A stretch of 23,003 nucleotides of DNA, taken from an uncultured bacterium (lineage in GTDB: Bacteria > Bacteroidota > Bacteroidia > Bacteroidales > Muribaculaceae). Position 1 is the stretch's first letter. Each line of letters starts with the position of its first letter. This document shows positions 1 to 7,750 of the stretch, piece by piece. Location of the stretch: the NCBI GenBank assembly GCA_905214735.1, contig CAJMNI010000040.1, positions 1 to 23,003 of the forward strand, given 5' to 3'. The notes under the pieces are model-generated. The model was given only the letters and a program-made list of their open reading frames with translations, was not told the origin of the DNA and ran no database searches. The position numbers were made by a program, and so were the translations under genes.

Positions 1-103
1 TCATCGAAAAATCGGTCAAGTGAAATACGCTTTAATTTAATTCATCCAACAGGTTGACCTATTATTGACGTAGCACACGACACATCACTAATCACAATTT
101 TTG

Positions 104-256
104 GACGGGGAACCCGCTTTGGGGTTCATGCTGACTGGTTGGCGGGCCCCGGGTTGACTCGGCCGGTCTACGCCCGGCCTCGCTAACCCGGGGTTTCCGA
201 GATGCAGCCACCTTCGGGGCTGGGCGTCTTAACGCACGGATCGGGCCTCTTCCTGC
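104..256 (+). ncRNA. Candidate structured small RNA (hairpin cluster)
   Basis: This GC-rich stretch in AT-rich surroundings has no convincing reading frame but packs consecutive stems. Stem 1 is GAACCC/GGGTTC (110-115 with 122-127). Stem 2 is long: CCCCGGGTT (147-155) pairs with AACCCGGGG (185-193), enclosing an internal loop and GGCCGG/CCGGCC (161-166 with 174-179). Stem 3 is CAGCC/GGCTG (205-209 with 218-222). Stem 4 is GCGT/ACGC with a CTTA loop (224-235). A long central arm flanked by small hairpins recalls 6S-type or Bacteroidales-specific small RNAs, but I cannot align it to a family. The strand is uncertain because the stems also form on the other strand; plus is preferred only because a weak promoter-like AATTTTTG (96-103) precedes it. 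Both ends are approximate. Confidence 0.4.
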
Positions 257-281
257 GCATTGGCACTAATAGCTTTAAGGG

Positions 282-309
282 GCCTATTCGCGCCTATTCA
301 GGCTATTTC
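282..309 (+). repeat. Three imperfect 10-bp direct repeats
   Basis: GCCTATTCGC, GCCTATTCAG and GCTATTTCGC follow one another with a 10-bp period, between the hairpin cluster and glnS. One helical turn of spacing would put the copies on the same DNA face. The function is unknown and chance or slippage is possible. Confidence 0.4.
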
Positions 310-313
310 GCTA

Positions 314-340
314 AAAAATCGGAAGAGCGTTTCGGTTTTT
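314..340 (+). terminator. Weak possible terminator upstream of glnS
   Basis: AAAATCGGA (315-323) can pair with TTCGGTTTT (331-339) using two G-T wobbles, and T-rich sequence follows. It could end a transcript from the upstream structured region. The stem is weak, so this is tentative. Confidence 0.25.
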
Positions 341-364
341 ACGGATTTTTACCTATTTTTGCAG

Positions 365-397
365 TTTGAGAAAAACCTAAGGTTAAGATTATATTCA
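365..397 (+). promoter_or_regulatory. Possible glnS promoter
   Basis: TTTG at 365-368 is followed after 21 nt by TATATTCA (390-397), which matches the Bacteroidetes -7 box TAnnTTTG with two mismatches. It would give a very short leader before the glnS ATG at 415. It is weaker than the other promoters in the window. Confidence 0.3.
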
Positions 398-414
398 AGC
401 AGTTATTATAGTTT

Positions 415-2142
415 ATGGACACCATCGCAAAAGAGGGGGCTGCCGCTGCAGGCAGCGAGAACCCCGCAGCTGAGGGGGGATTGAGTTTTGTCGAACAGGA
501 GATCGCCGCCGATCTCGCCGCCGGTAAGAACGGCGGACGACTCAACACCCGTTTCCCGCCCGAACCCAACGGCTATCTTCACATCGGCCACGCCAAGGCT
601 TTCATCATGGATTTCGGTGCGGCCGAGAAGTTCGGAGGCACTTGCAATCTCCGCTTCGACGACACCAACCCCCAGAAGGAGGACACCGAATATCGCGACG
701 CCATCATGGAAGACATCCACTGGCTCGGCTACGACTGGGGCGACCGCCTCTATTACGCCAGCGACTATTTCCCGAAGCTCTGGGATCTGGCCGTGCGCAT
801 GATCAAGGAGGGTAAGGCTTATGTCGACGAGCAGAGCAGCGAGGAGATCGCCCGCCAGAAGGGAACTCCGACGCAGCCTGGTCAGAACTCCCCTTTCCGC
901 GACCGCCCCGTCGAGGAAAACCTCGACCTCTTCGAGAGAATGAACAAGGGTGAGTTCGACGAGGGTTCGATGGTGCTCCGCGCAAAGATCGACATGGCCA
1001 GCGACAACATGCACTTCCGCGACCCGATCATGTATCGCATCATCAAGACGCCCCACTGGCGCACCGGCGACACCTGGAAGGTCTATCCCATGTATGACTT
1101 CGCCCACGGCCAGAGCGACTATTTCGAGGGCGTGACCCATTCGATCTGCACGCTCGAGTTCGTGCCCCACCGTCCGCTCTACGAATATTTCGTGAAGGAA
1201 CTCGCCGACGAGAGCTATTGCCCCCGCCAGATAGAGTTCAACCGCCTCAACCTCACCTACACCGTGATGAGCAAGCGAAAGCTGCTGCAGCTCGTGAAGG
1301 AGGGTCTGGTCAACGGCTGGGACGATCCCCGAATGCCGACCCTGCGCGGTCTGCGCCGCCGCGGCTACACCCCGCAGTCGATCAAGAACTTCGTGCGCAG
1401 CATCGGCTATACCAAATATGAGGCCCTCAACCATATCGAGCTTCTCGAGCACAGCGTGCGCGACGACCTCAACGCCACCGCCACGAGGGTGAGCGTGGTG
1501 CAGAACCCTGTGAAACTTATCCTCGACAACTATCCCGAGGGCAAGACGGAGATGATGCAGATGGAGAACAACCCGGAGAATCCTTCGGAAGGTAGCCATG
1601 AAATGCCGTTCACCCGCGAACTCTGGATCGAGCGCGAGGATTTCATGGAGAATCCCCCGAAGAAATTCTTCCGTCTCTCGCCCGACAAGGAGGTGCGCCT
1701 CAAGGGTGCATACATCATCAAGTGCACCGGTGTTGTGAAGGATGCAGAGGGGAACATCACCGAGATTCATGCAGAATATGATCCGGAGACCCGCAGCGGT
1801 CTTCCCGGCAGCGACCGCAAGGTGAAGGGCACGCTCCACTGGGTGTCTGTTCCGACTGCCACCCGCGCCGAAATCCGCGACTACGACCGACTCTTCGCCG
1901 TGGAGAATCCTTCGGCCGAGGAGGGCGACTTCCGCGACCTGCTCAATCCCGATTCGCTGAAGATCCGCGACAACGCGATGATCGAACCCTGGCTCGCCGC
2001 CCGTCTGAAGGCCGGCGACCACTATCAGTTCCAACGCCTCGGCTATTACGTGGTCGATCCCGACACTACTCCCGACCACCCGGTGTTCAACAAGACCATC
2101 GGCCTGCGCGACACGTGGGCCAAAGAGATGAAGAAACAGTAA
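415..2142 (+). CDS. glnS: Glutaminyl-tRNA synthetase
   Basis: Cytoplasmic class I synthetase that charges tRNA-Gln with glutamine using ATP. The catalytic Rossmann fold shows the HIGH motif at residues 56-59 within PPEPNGYLHIGHAKA, and the second signature VMSKRKL at 284-290. FDDTNP at about 81-86 and the acceptor-stem and anticodon-binding beta-barrel region to residue 575 follow the bacterial and eukaryotic GlnRS pattern. The length is about right for the family. The first 22 residues are an Ala/Glu/Gly-rich extension ahead of the usual start of homology (LSFVEQEI). The ATG at 415 is the only good start; a TTG at 481 would remove the extension. The gene stands alone, converges on the group downstream and ends at a strong shared terminator. 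A long open frame on the opposite strand is a high-GC shadow. Confidence 0.97.
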   Translation: MDTIAKEGAAAAGSENPAAEGGLSFVEQEIAADLAAGKNGGRLNTRFPPEPNGYLHIGHAKAFIMDFGAAEKFGGTCNLRFDDTNPQKEDTEYRDAIMEDIHWLGYDWGDRLYYASDYFPKLWDLAVRMIKEGKAYVDEQSSEEIARQKGTPTQPGQNSPFRDRPVEENLDLFERMNKGEFDEGSMVLRAKIDMASDNMHFRDPIMYRIIKTPHWRTGDTWKVYPMYDFAHGQSDYFEGVTHSICTLEFVPHRPLYEYFVKELADESYCPRQIEFNRLNLTYTVMSKRKLLQLVKEGLVNGWDDPRMPTLRGLRRRGYTPQSIKNFVRSIGYTKYEALNHIELLEHSVRDDLNATATRVSVVQNPVKLILDNYPEGKTEMMQMENNPENPSEGSHEMPFTRELWIEREDFMENPPKKFFRLSPDKEVRLKGAYIIKCTGVVKDAEGNITEIHAEYDPETRSGLPGSDRKVKGTLHWVSVPTATRAEIRDYDRLFAVENPSAEEGDFRDLLNPDSLKIRDNAMIEPWLAARLKAGDHYQFQRLGYYVVDPDTTPDHPVFNKTIGLRDTWAKEMKKQ

Positions 2143-2160
2143 TCCTACATAAATCCCCAA

Positions 2161-2198
2161 AAGCGGGCGGAACAACCATCAGGAAGTTCCGCCCGCTT
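2161..2198. terminator. Bidirectional terminator between glnS and the ddl-ileS-lspA group
   Basis: A perfect 13-bp stem, AAGCGGGCGGAAC (2161-2173) with GTTCCGCCCGCTT (2186-2198), and a 12-nt loop. The plus strand continues into a CT/T-rich tail (TCTCTATCTTTT). On the minus strand the stem is followed by TTTTGGGGATTT. It lies 18 nt after the glnS stop and serves both convergent transcripts. Confidence 0.9.
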
Positions 2199-2248
2199 TC
2201 TCTATCTTTTCCTGCGCCGTTTATGCAGCGCCTGCAATTCAATTATCG

Positions 2249-2530
2249 TTAACCGTTCTGAAATTCATCGGCGGCAAGCCGGTTGCCGGATGGGGTCAGC
2301 GTCAGCCGAAGGGGAAAATCGGTCAGAAGCACTCCGGCCTCCTCCCCTTCGCAACTCCTGATCTCATAGTCGCTGACTTCCACGATCTCTCCCCTTCTCA
2401 GCCGGGAATAGACCTCCCCTGCACTCTCTGAGAAATCGAACGTCAGGATCGGCCTGACATAATTCCTGCAACCACCGTTTGCGGCATCATGGACGGCGAG
2501 CCGCAGTGTCATCAGCTTTATCCGGGCCAT
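2249..2530 (-). CDS. Uncharacterised 93-aa protein
   Basis: I do not recognise this protein. It starts 30 nt after the stop of the DUF4296 lipoprotein gene on the same strand and is the last frame before the shared terminator. Codon choice (many GCC, CTG, ATC and GTC codons) is like its neighbours, which supports real coding. It has no signal peptide or membrane segment. It opens with a basic, hydrophobic run (MARIKLMTLRLAV) and continues with alternating hydrophobic and charged residues that suggest a small beta-rich domain. It has two cysteines (about residues 21 and 60). It is probably co-transcribed with lspA. A false ORF remains possible. Confidence 0.55.
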   Translation of the reverse strand: MARIKLMTLRLAVHDAANGGCRNYVRPILTFDFSESAGEVYSRLRRGEIVEVSDYEIRSCEGEEAGVLLTDFPLRLTLTPSGNRLAADEFQNG

Positions 2531-2560
2531 ATCACAGTGCAGTTTCCCAAAGGGGTAATT

Positions 2561-3367
2561 TCAAAGGTTATCGGTCGTGTCAGATTCCACCTTCTCGATC
2601 TTCGCGCGGGCAGGACGCCTCCACGTGCGCTGCGAATTGATGTTGTAATATTCCATCGTGTCGAGCGGAAGGGTGCGCAGCGAAAGCGAGTCGACCCATA
2701 AAGGAAGGCTCCAGCTGTCGTCGACCGTCATATAGCCGAACACGTTCTTCACCGTGCGGCCGGTGTCGGTCTGCAGGGTCAGCTCGATGCGCCGCGAACC
2801 GCCGATCTTGCGGTAAAGATAAGATCTCACCCCGTTGTCATACTCCACTCCGAGAACTGCCTGCGTATTGGTGGAATTGCGCAGGCGCATCTTCCAGGCG
2901 ATCCTTTCGCCCGGCTTGAGGTCACCGGCCGGGATCGAGAAGGAGAGCCCGTTTTCGCCCGAACGGTCGGAAATCAGCGAATGGCGCGAATATGGCCAGA
3001 GGTCGCCCGTGGAATTGTCGGCGGCCGCCACGCCGGTCATCTCCCGGCGCTCCTCGGCGATCAGTTTCTCCACCCGGGCATACATCTCGCGATATTCATC
3101 GACATTCCGCCCGTAATAATCCATCGTGGCGTCGAACTCCTTGCGCTTCACTCCGTGCTTCTTGAGCACGTAAGCGATCATCGCCTCCTTTTTATCCGGA
3201 TTGTCGATATATGCCGGATTTGCCTGCAGATAAGCCTCGGCGAGCTCGAGATCGGCCACGACGGGAGCCATCTCCTTGTCGGATAGGACTCCCTTAGGGC
3301 GCCGCGTACATGCCGCCGACGCAAGGAGAAGTGGGATTGCCAGGGCTATTATCCAACCGCGTTTCAT
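2561..3367 (-). CDS. DUF4296-type lipoprotein downstream of lspA
   Basis: A 268-aa exported lipoprotein. The N-terminus is MKRG, a hydrophobic stretch and a lipobox ending at Cys20 (LASAAC), so it should be processed by signal peptidase II and held in an envelope membrane. Residues about 27-110 are helical and charged (repeated Glu, Arg and Lys) and look like the DUF4296 domain usually found beside lspA in Bacteroidetes. Residues about 135-245 look like a beta-rich domain. The function is unknown. The ATG at 3367 overlaps the lspA stop as ATGA, which implies translational coupling. A longer frame upstream lies inside lspA and lacks a signal peptide, so it was not used. Confidence 0.85.
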   Translation of the reverse strand: MKRGWIIALAIPLLLASAACTRRPKGVLSDKEMAPVVADLELAEAYLQANPAYIDNPDKKEAMIAYVLKKHGVKRKEFDATMDYYGRNVDEYREMYARVEKLIAEERREMTGVAAADNSTGDLWPYSRHSLISDRSGENGLSFSIPAGDLKPGERIAWKMRLRNSTNTQAVLGVEYDNGVRSYLYRKIGGSRRIELTLQTDTGRTVKNVFGYMTVDDSWSLPLWVDSLSLRTLPLDTMEYYNINSQRTWRRPARAKIEKVESDTTDNL

Positions 3368-4113
3368 TCTTTTCCGTCGTGAGAGTTTCCGTTGTCGCCG
3401 CCTGTCCCGGCGCCCTCCTCTTTCTTCTTGTTGCCGAGAGAATTGAAGGCAATCGAGACATCGCGCGAATAAATGAATATGAGCATTCCGACCCCGACGC
3501 ATATCGAGGCGTCGGCGATATTGAAAATGAAGGCGAAGAATTCGAAATATTGCCCTCCGCAGAAGGGCATCCATTCAGGCCAGTAGAAGTCGAAGAGGGG
3601 GAAATAGAGCATGTCGACAACGCGCCCCTCGAACCAGGTGGAATATCCTCCGTCGGGTGGGAAAAGCTGCGCCACGGCCGGCGGCATCGGGTCGTCGAAG
3701 ATCACGCCGTAGAAGACGCAGTCGAAGATATTTCCGGCGGCTCCGGCGGCTATCAGCGCTACCGACACTATGAAGCCGGTGCGGAGCGACGCGACACGCC
3801 TCATCCTCACCAGGAACATTATCAGCAACGCCACCGCCGCTATGCGGCCGAACGTCAGGAAGAGTTTGCTCCAGAGCTCTATACCGAAGGCCATGCCGTT
3901 GTTCTCGATAAACTTCAGATGCCACCAGGGAGTGATCTCCACATCCTCTCCCCACGCGAAATGGGTCTTCACCCAGATTTTCAGCGCCTGGTCGGCTATC
4001 ACCACCAGCGCCACGATCGCCATGGCGAGCAGCAGGGAATGGCGGTGGAAAAACGAGACCTTGCCGTCGGGCCCGAGCGGTCCGGCGACAAGGTTTTTAT
4101 TACTCTCAGTCAT
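3364..4113 (-). CDS. lspA: Lipoprotein signal peptidase (signal peptidase II)
   Basis: Inner-membrane aspartic protease that removes the signal peptide from diacylglyceryl-prolipoproteins just before the lipobox cysteine. Transmembrane segments lie at about 25-45, 85-103, 112-128 and 192-215. Conserved blocks are ENNGMAFG (70-77), GNIFD (127-131), and the catalytic aspartates in VVDML (Asp167) and FNIADAS (Asp201). At 249 aa it is longer than the roughly 165-aa E. coli enzyme. The extra length is a loop of about 30 residues between GNIFD and the first catalytic Asp, plus a hydrophilic Lys/Glu/Gly-rich tail (about 228-249). It begins 25 nt after ileS and overlaps the next lipoprotein gene by 4 nt. 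The globomycin target is the same enzyme family. Confidence 0.95.
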   Translation of the reverse strand: MTESNKNLVAGPLGPDGKVSFFHRHSLLLAMAIVALVVIADQALKIWVKTHFAWGEDVEITPWWHLKFIENNGMAFGIELWSKLFLTFGRIAAVALLIMFLVRMRRVASLRTGFIVSVALIAAGAAGNIFDCVFYGVIFDDPMPPAVAQLFPPDGGYSTWFEGRVVDMLYFPLFDFYWPEWMPFCGGQYFEFFAFIFNIADASICVGVGMLIFIYSRDVSIAFNSLGNKKKEEGAGTGGDNGNSHDGKE

Positions 4114-4138
4114 GATTCATTTTTTACGACACAAGGTC

Positions 4139-7100
4139 TTAGATTTTGTTCACCCGTGCCAGAACCTTGGTTCCGTCGATGTCGAGTTCGGTGATGTCTG
4201 CTCCCTCGAGCTCATCCTCAAGCCTGATGGAGGATGCGAGTACCTGGGCGGAGATATAGTCGCCGAATGCGGCCAATGCCTCCTTCACCCCTTCGTTGCC
4301 CGAAAGAACCACGTCGACCTTGTCGGTGATGTCGAATTCGGAAGCCTTGCGGATGTTCTGGATGCGGTTGATCAGTTCGCGGGCCATACCCTCGTTGCGA
4401 AGCTCGGGAGTGACCGTCACGTCGAGAGCCACGGTGATGTTGCCGTCGTTGGCCACCTGCCAGCCCGGCACATCCTCGGGGATGATCTCGACGTCGTCGA
4501 CCGTAACCACCGGTGCTCCGGCGAGAGCCTCGAATGTGAAGCTTCCGTTTTTCTCCAGCTGAGCTATATCCTTCTGGCTCATCGAGGTGATGGCCTTGCC
4601 GAGGTCTTTCATGATCTTGCCATAGCGCGGGCCGAGCTTCTTGAAGTCGGCTTTCACACGCTTCACCAGACCGCTCTCCTCGTTGTCAACAAGCTTCAGC
4701 TCTTTCACGTTGACCTCGTCGAGGATGATCCTCTCCACGGCCTCGAGCTTGCGGCGCTGGGCGTCGTCCACTACGGGGATGAGCAGCGTGCGGAGCGGCT
4801 GGCGCACCTTGAGGTTGACCTTGCGGCGAAGGGCGAGCACATTGGAAGTCACATCCTGAGCCAGACGCATCCGTTCCTCGAGATCGCTGTCGATCGCGCT
4901 CTCGTCGGGCGTCGGGAAATCGGCAAGGTGAACGGAGGCGTAGGTGTCTCCTTCGAGCACGGGAGCCATCAGGTCGCTGTAGAGGCGGTCGCTGTAGAAA
5001 GGCGCGAAGGGCGCCATCATCAGCGCGATCTTTTTCAGGCACTCGTAGAGCGTCTGGTAAGCGGCGAGCTTGTCGGTGTCCATCTCTCCGCTCCAGAAAC
5101 GTTTGCGGTTGAGGCGCACATACCAGTTGGAGAGATATGAGCCGACAAATTCGTCGATCGCGCGGGCGGCCTTCGTGGGCTCGTAGTCGTCGAGATCGGC
5201 GCGAACTTCCTTCACAAGCGAGTTGAGAAGCGAGAGTATCCAGCGGTCGATTTCCGGACGATCCTTCACGGGCACCTCTTTCTCGGCGCCGGTGAAACCG
5301 TCGACGTTCGCATAGAGGGCGAAGAATTTATAAGTGTTGTAGAGTGTGGAGAACAGCTTGCGGCTCACTTCCGCCACACCCTCTTCGTCATATTTGAGGT
5401 TGTCCCAGGGCGAGGAGTTGGAGATCATATACCAGCGCACCGGGTCGGAACCGAATTTCTCGATGTTGCCGAAGGGATCGACGGCGTTGCCGAGGCGCTT
5501 CGACATCTTGTTGCCGTTCTTGTCGAGCACCAGACCGTTGGAGATCACTGCCTTGTAGGCCACGGAGTCGAACACCATGCCGGCGATGGCATGGAGCGTG
5601 AAGAACCAGCCGCGCGTCTGGTCGACGCCTTCGGCGATGAAGTCGGCGGGATAGACCTCGCCCGAGTCGAGAAGCTCTTTGTTCTCGAAGGGATAGTGGA
5701 TCTGGGCATAGGGCATCGAACCGGAGTCGAACCAGACGTCGATCAGGTCGGTCTCGCGCTTCATCGGACGCCCTGTGGGGCTGACGAGCATGATCTCGTC
5801 GACATAGGGACGGTGGATGTCGAAACGGTCATAGTTCTCGGCCGTCATCACTCCGGGCTCGAATCCTTTCTCTTTCAGAGGATTGCTCTTCATCACTCCG
5901 GCTGCCACAGCTTCCTCGATCTTATTGTAGAGCTCCTTATACGAACCGATGATCATCTCCTCGCGGCCATCTTCGGTGCGCCAGATCGGGAGCGGGGTGC
6001 CCCAGTAGCGCGAACGCGAGAGGTTCCAGTCCTGAACGTTCTCGAGCCATTTGCCGAAACGTCCGGTGCCGGTCGAGGCCGGTTTCCATTTGATGGTCTC
6101 GTTGAGCTCGAGCAGGCGCTCGCGCGCTTTCGGAGTGCGGATAAACCAGCTGTCGAGCGGGTAATAGAGAATCGGCTTGTCGGTGCGCCAGCAGTGCGGA
6201 TAATTGTGCACATGCTTCTCAGTGCGGAATGCCAGGCCTGCCTTCTTGAGTTCCATGCAGAGCGCCACGTTGAGGTCTTCGGCGGCGTTGGCTGCCTTTT
6301 CATCATATTTTCCGCCGGGATTATATTTCGGATCGTAGGCGTTTTTCACATATTCGCCGGCATGCTGCTCATAGAGAGGGAGATCGACGCATTTCTCCAC
6401 AAATTCGGGAGCTAACTCGTCGACCACATAGAATCTTCCCTTCAGGTCGACCATCGGACGGGTCTCGCCGCGGCGGTTGATCATGAAGAGCGACGGGATG
6501 CCGGCGTCTTTGGCCACCTTGGCGTCGTCGGCACCGAATGTCGGCGCGATATGCACGATTCCCGTACCGTCGTCGGTCGATACGTAGTCTCCGGGGATCA
6601 CACGGAATGCGCATTCGGAGATCTCCACGAAGCGGTCGGTGCCCGATTCGTAGCATTTCTCGGGATGAGCATCGGCATACTCCCTGACATAATCGGGAGC
6701 GATGTCGTCGACTTTCATGGTCGGCTTCACCCAGGGCATCAGCTGCTTATAGTGCATGCCCACAAGTTCGGAGCCTTTCCAGCGGCCAACAATCTGATAA
6801 GGCGCTACCTTGTCGCCGGCCTTGTAGCCGTCGAGCGGCAGCTTGGCGCCATCTTTCTTGAAATATGAGCCGACGAGTTCCTCGGCCATGATCACGGTGA
6901 TCTTCTCCGCAGTGTAGGGATTGTAGGTGCGCACGGCCACATAGTCGAATTTCGGGCCGACGCAGAGCGCCGTGTTCGAGGGGAGGGTCCAGGGAGTAGT
7001 TGTCCAGGCTATGAAGGAGGGGGTGCCCCATCCGGTCATCTCAGGCTTGGGGTCGGCCACTTCGAAAAGCACCGTGGCCGTGAGGTCCTTCACGTCGCGG

Positions 7101-7708
7101 TAGCAACCGGGCTGGTTGAGCTCATGCGAGCTTAGTCCGGTGCCGGCTCCCGGAGAATAGGGCTGGATGGTATATCCCTTGTAGAGATAACCTTTGTCGT
7201 AGAGCTGTTTCAGAAGCCACCACACCGACTCGATGTAACGGTTGTCGTAGGTGATGTAAGGGTTGTCGAGATCGACCCAGTAACCCATCTTGTGGGTGAG
7301 GTCGGTCCATTCCTTGGTGTATTTCATCACCTCGCGGCGGCAGGCGTCGTTATATTGGTCGACAGAAATTTTCTTGCCGATATCCTCTTTGGTGATACCG
7401 AGGGTTTTCTCCACGCCGAGTTCCACGGGAAGGCCGTGGGTGTCCCAGCCGGCCTTGCGCTTCACGTGGAAGCCGCGCATCGTCTTGTAGCGGCAGATGA
7501 TGTCTTTGATCGTACGCGCCATCACATGATGGATGCCGGGCATGCCGTTGGCCGACGGCGGCCCCTCGAAGAAAACGAATGTCGGACACCCTTCGCGCTC
7601 GCTCATGCTCCGCTCGAAAAGGGTGTGGTCGTCCCATACGCGCAGCATCTCCTTGTTGATGTCTGACAAGGAGAGCTGTTTGCTGTATTCCTGAAATTTC
7701 TTGCTCAT
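4139..7708 (-). CDS. ileS: Isoleucyl-tRNA synthetase, type 2-like with GIHH signature
   Basis: Cytoplasmic class I synthetase that charges tRNA-Ile. At 1189 aa it is as long as eukaryotic-like or type 2 enzymes. The first signature reads PSANGMPGIHHVMAR: residues 58-61 are Gly-Ile-His-His where the usual motif is His-x-Gly-His. The second signature KMSKR is at 734-738. The CP1 editing domain is visible from TTTPWTLPSNTA (about 236-246) and the DDGTGIVHIAPTFGADD block (about 379-395). WFDSGSMPYAQ (659-669) leads into the catalytic core again. The C-terminal anticodon-binding part is followed by a DUF5915-like extension instead of the usual zinc-finger tail. It lies 42 nt after ddl and 25 nt before lspA, probably one transcript. 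In other Bacteroidetes a small DksA-type gene often lies between ileS and lspA; none fits here. Confidence 0.97.
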   Translation of the reverse strand: MSKKFQEYSKQLSLSDINKEMLRVWDDHTLFERSMSEREGCPTFVFFEGPPSANGMPGIHHVMARTIKDIICRYKTMRGFHVKRKAGWDTHGLPVELGVEKTLGITKEDIGKKISVDQYNDACRREVMKYTKEWTDLTHKMGYWVDLDNPYITYDNRYIESVWWLLKQLYDKGYLYKGYTIQPYSPGAGTGLSSHELNQPGCYRDVKDLTATVLFEVADPKPEMTGWGTPSFIAWTTTPWTLPSNTALCVGPKFDYVAVRTYNPYTAEKITVIMAEELVGSYFKKDGAKLPLDGYKAGDKVAPYQIVGRWKGSELVGMHYKQLMPWVKPTMKVDDIAPDYVREYADAHPEKCYESGTDRFVEISECAFRVIPGDYVSTDDGTGIVHIAPTFGADDAKVAKDAGIPSLFMINRRGETRPMVDLKGRFYVVDELAPEFVEKCVDLPLYEQHAGEYVKNAYDPKYNPGGKYDEKAANAAEDLNVALCMELKKAGLAFRTEKHVHNYPHCWRTDKPILYYPLDSWFIRTPKARERLLELNETIKWKPASTGTGRFGKWLENVQDWNLSRSRYWGTPLPIWRTEDGREEMIIGSYKELYNKIEEAVAAGVMKSNPLKEKGFEPGVMTAENYDRFDIHRPYVDEIMLVSPTGRPMKRETDLIDVWFDSGSMPYAQIHYPFENKELLDSGEVYPADFIAEGVDQTRGWFFTLHAIAGMVFDSVAYKAVISNGLVLDKNGNKMSKRLGNAVDPFGNIEKFGSDPVRWYMISNSSPWDNLKYDEEGVAEVSRKLFSTLYNTYKFFALYANVDGFTGAEKEVPVKDRPEIDRWILSLLNSLVKEVRADLDDYEPTKAARAIDEFVGSYLSNWYVRLNRKRFWSGEMDTDKLAAYQTLYECLKKIALMMAPFAPFYSDRLYSDLMAPVLEGDTYASVHLADFPTPDESAIDSDLEERMRLAQDVTSNVLALRRKVNLKVRQPLRTLLIPVVDDAQRRKLEAVERIILDEVNVKELKLVDNEESGLVKRVKADFKKLGPRYGKIMKDLGKAITSMSQKDIAQLEKNGSFTFEALAGAPVVTVDDVEIIPEDVPGWQVANDGNITVALDVTVTPELRNEGMARELINRIQNIRKASEFDITDKVDVVLSGNEGVKEALAAFGDYISAQVLASSIRLEDELEGADITELDIDGTKVLARVNKI
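7526..7537 (-). other. Codons for the swapped HIGH motif (GIHH) of IleRS
   Basis: On the minus strand the codons read GGC ATC CAT CAT (Gly58-Ile59-His60-His61). The first and third positions of the canonical HxGH ATP-binding signature are exchanged, giving GxHH. All nearby residues are normal for an active synthetase, so this is a genuine variant and not a frame error. Confidence 0.9.
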
Positions 7709-7750
7709 ATATGTCGGTTGGATTGTTTGCTGTTTATTTCTCGAACAGGG

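Noticed and set aside
406..2175. Long open frame antisense to glnS
   Set aside because: It mirrors glnS exactly, has no recognisable domain and runs across the shared terminator. High GC at third positions keeps the opposite frame open.
3368..3574. N-terminal extension of the DUF4296 lipoprotein frame
   Set aside because: It lies inside lspA, is Arg-rich and would bury the signal peptide and lipobox.
3770..5140. Plus-strand open frame over lspA and ileS
   Set aside because: It crosses two well-supported genes on the other strand and has His/Val/Leu-rich shadow composition.
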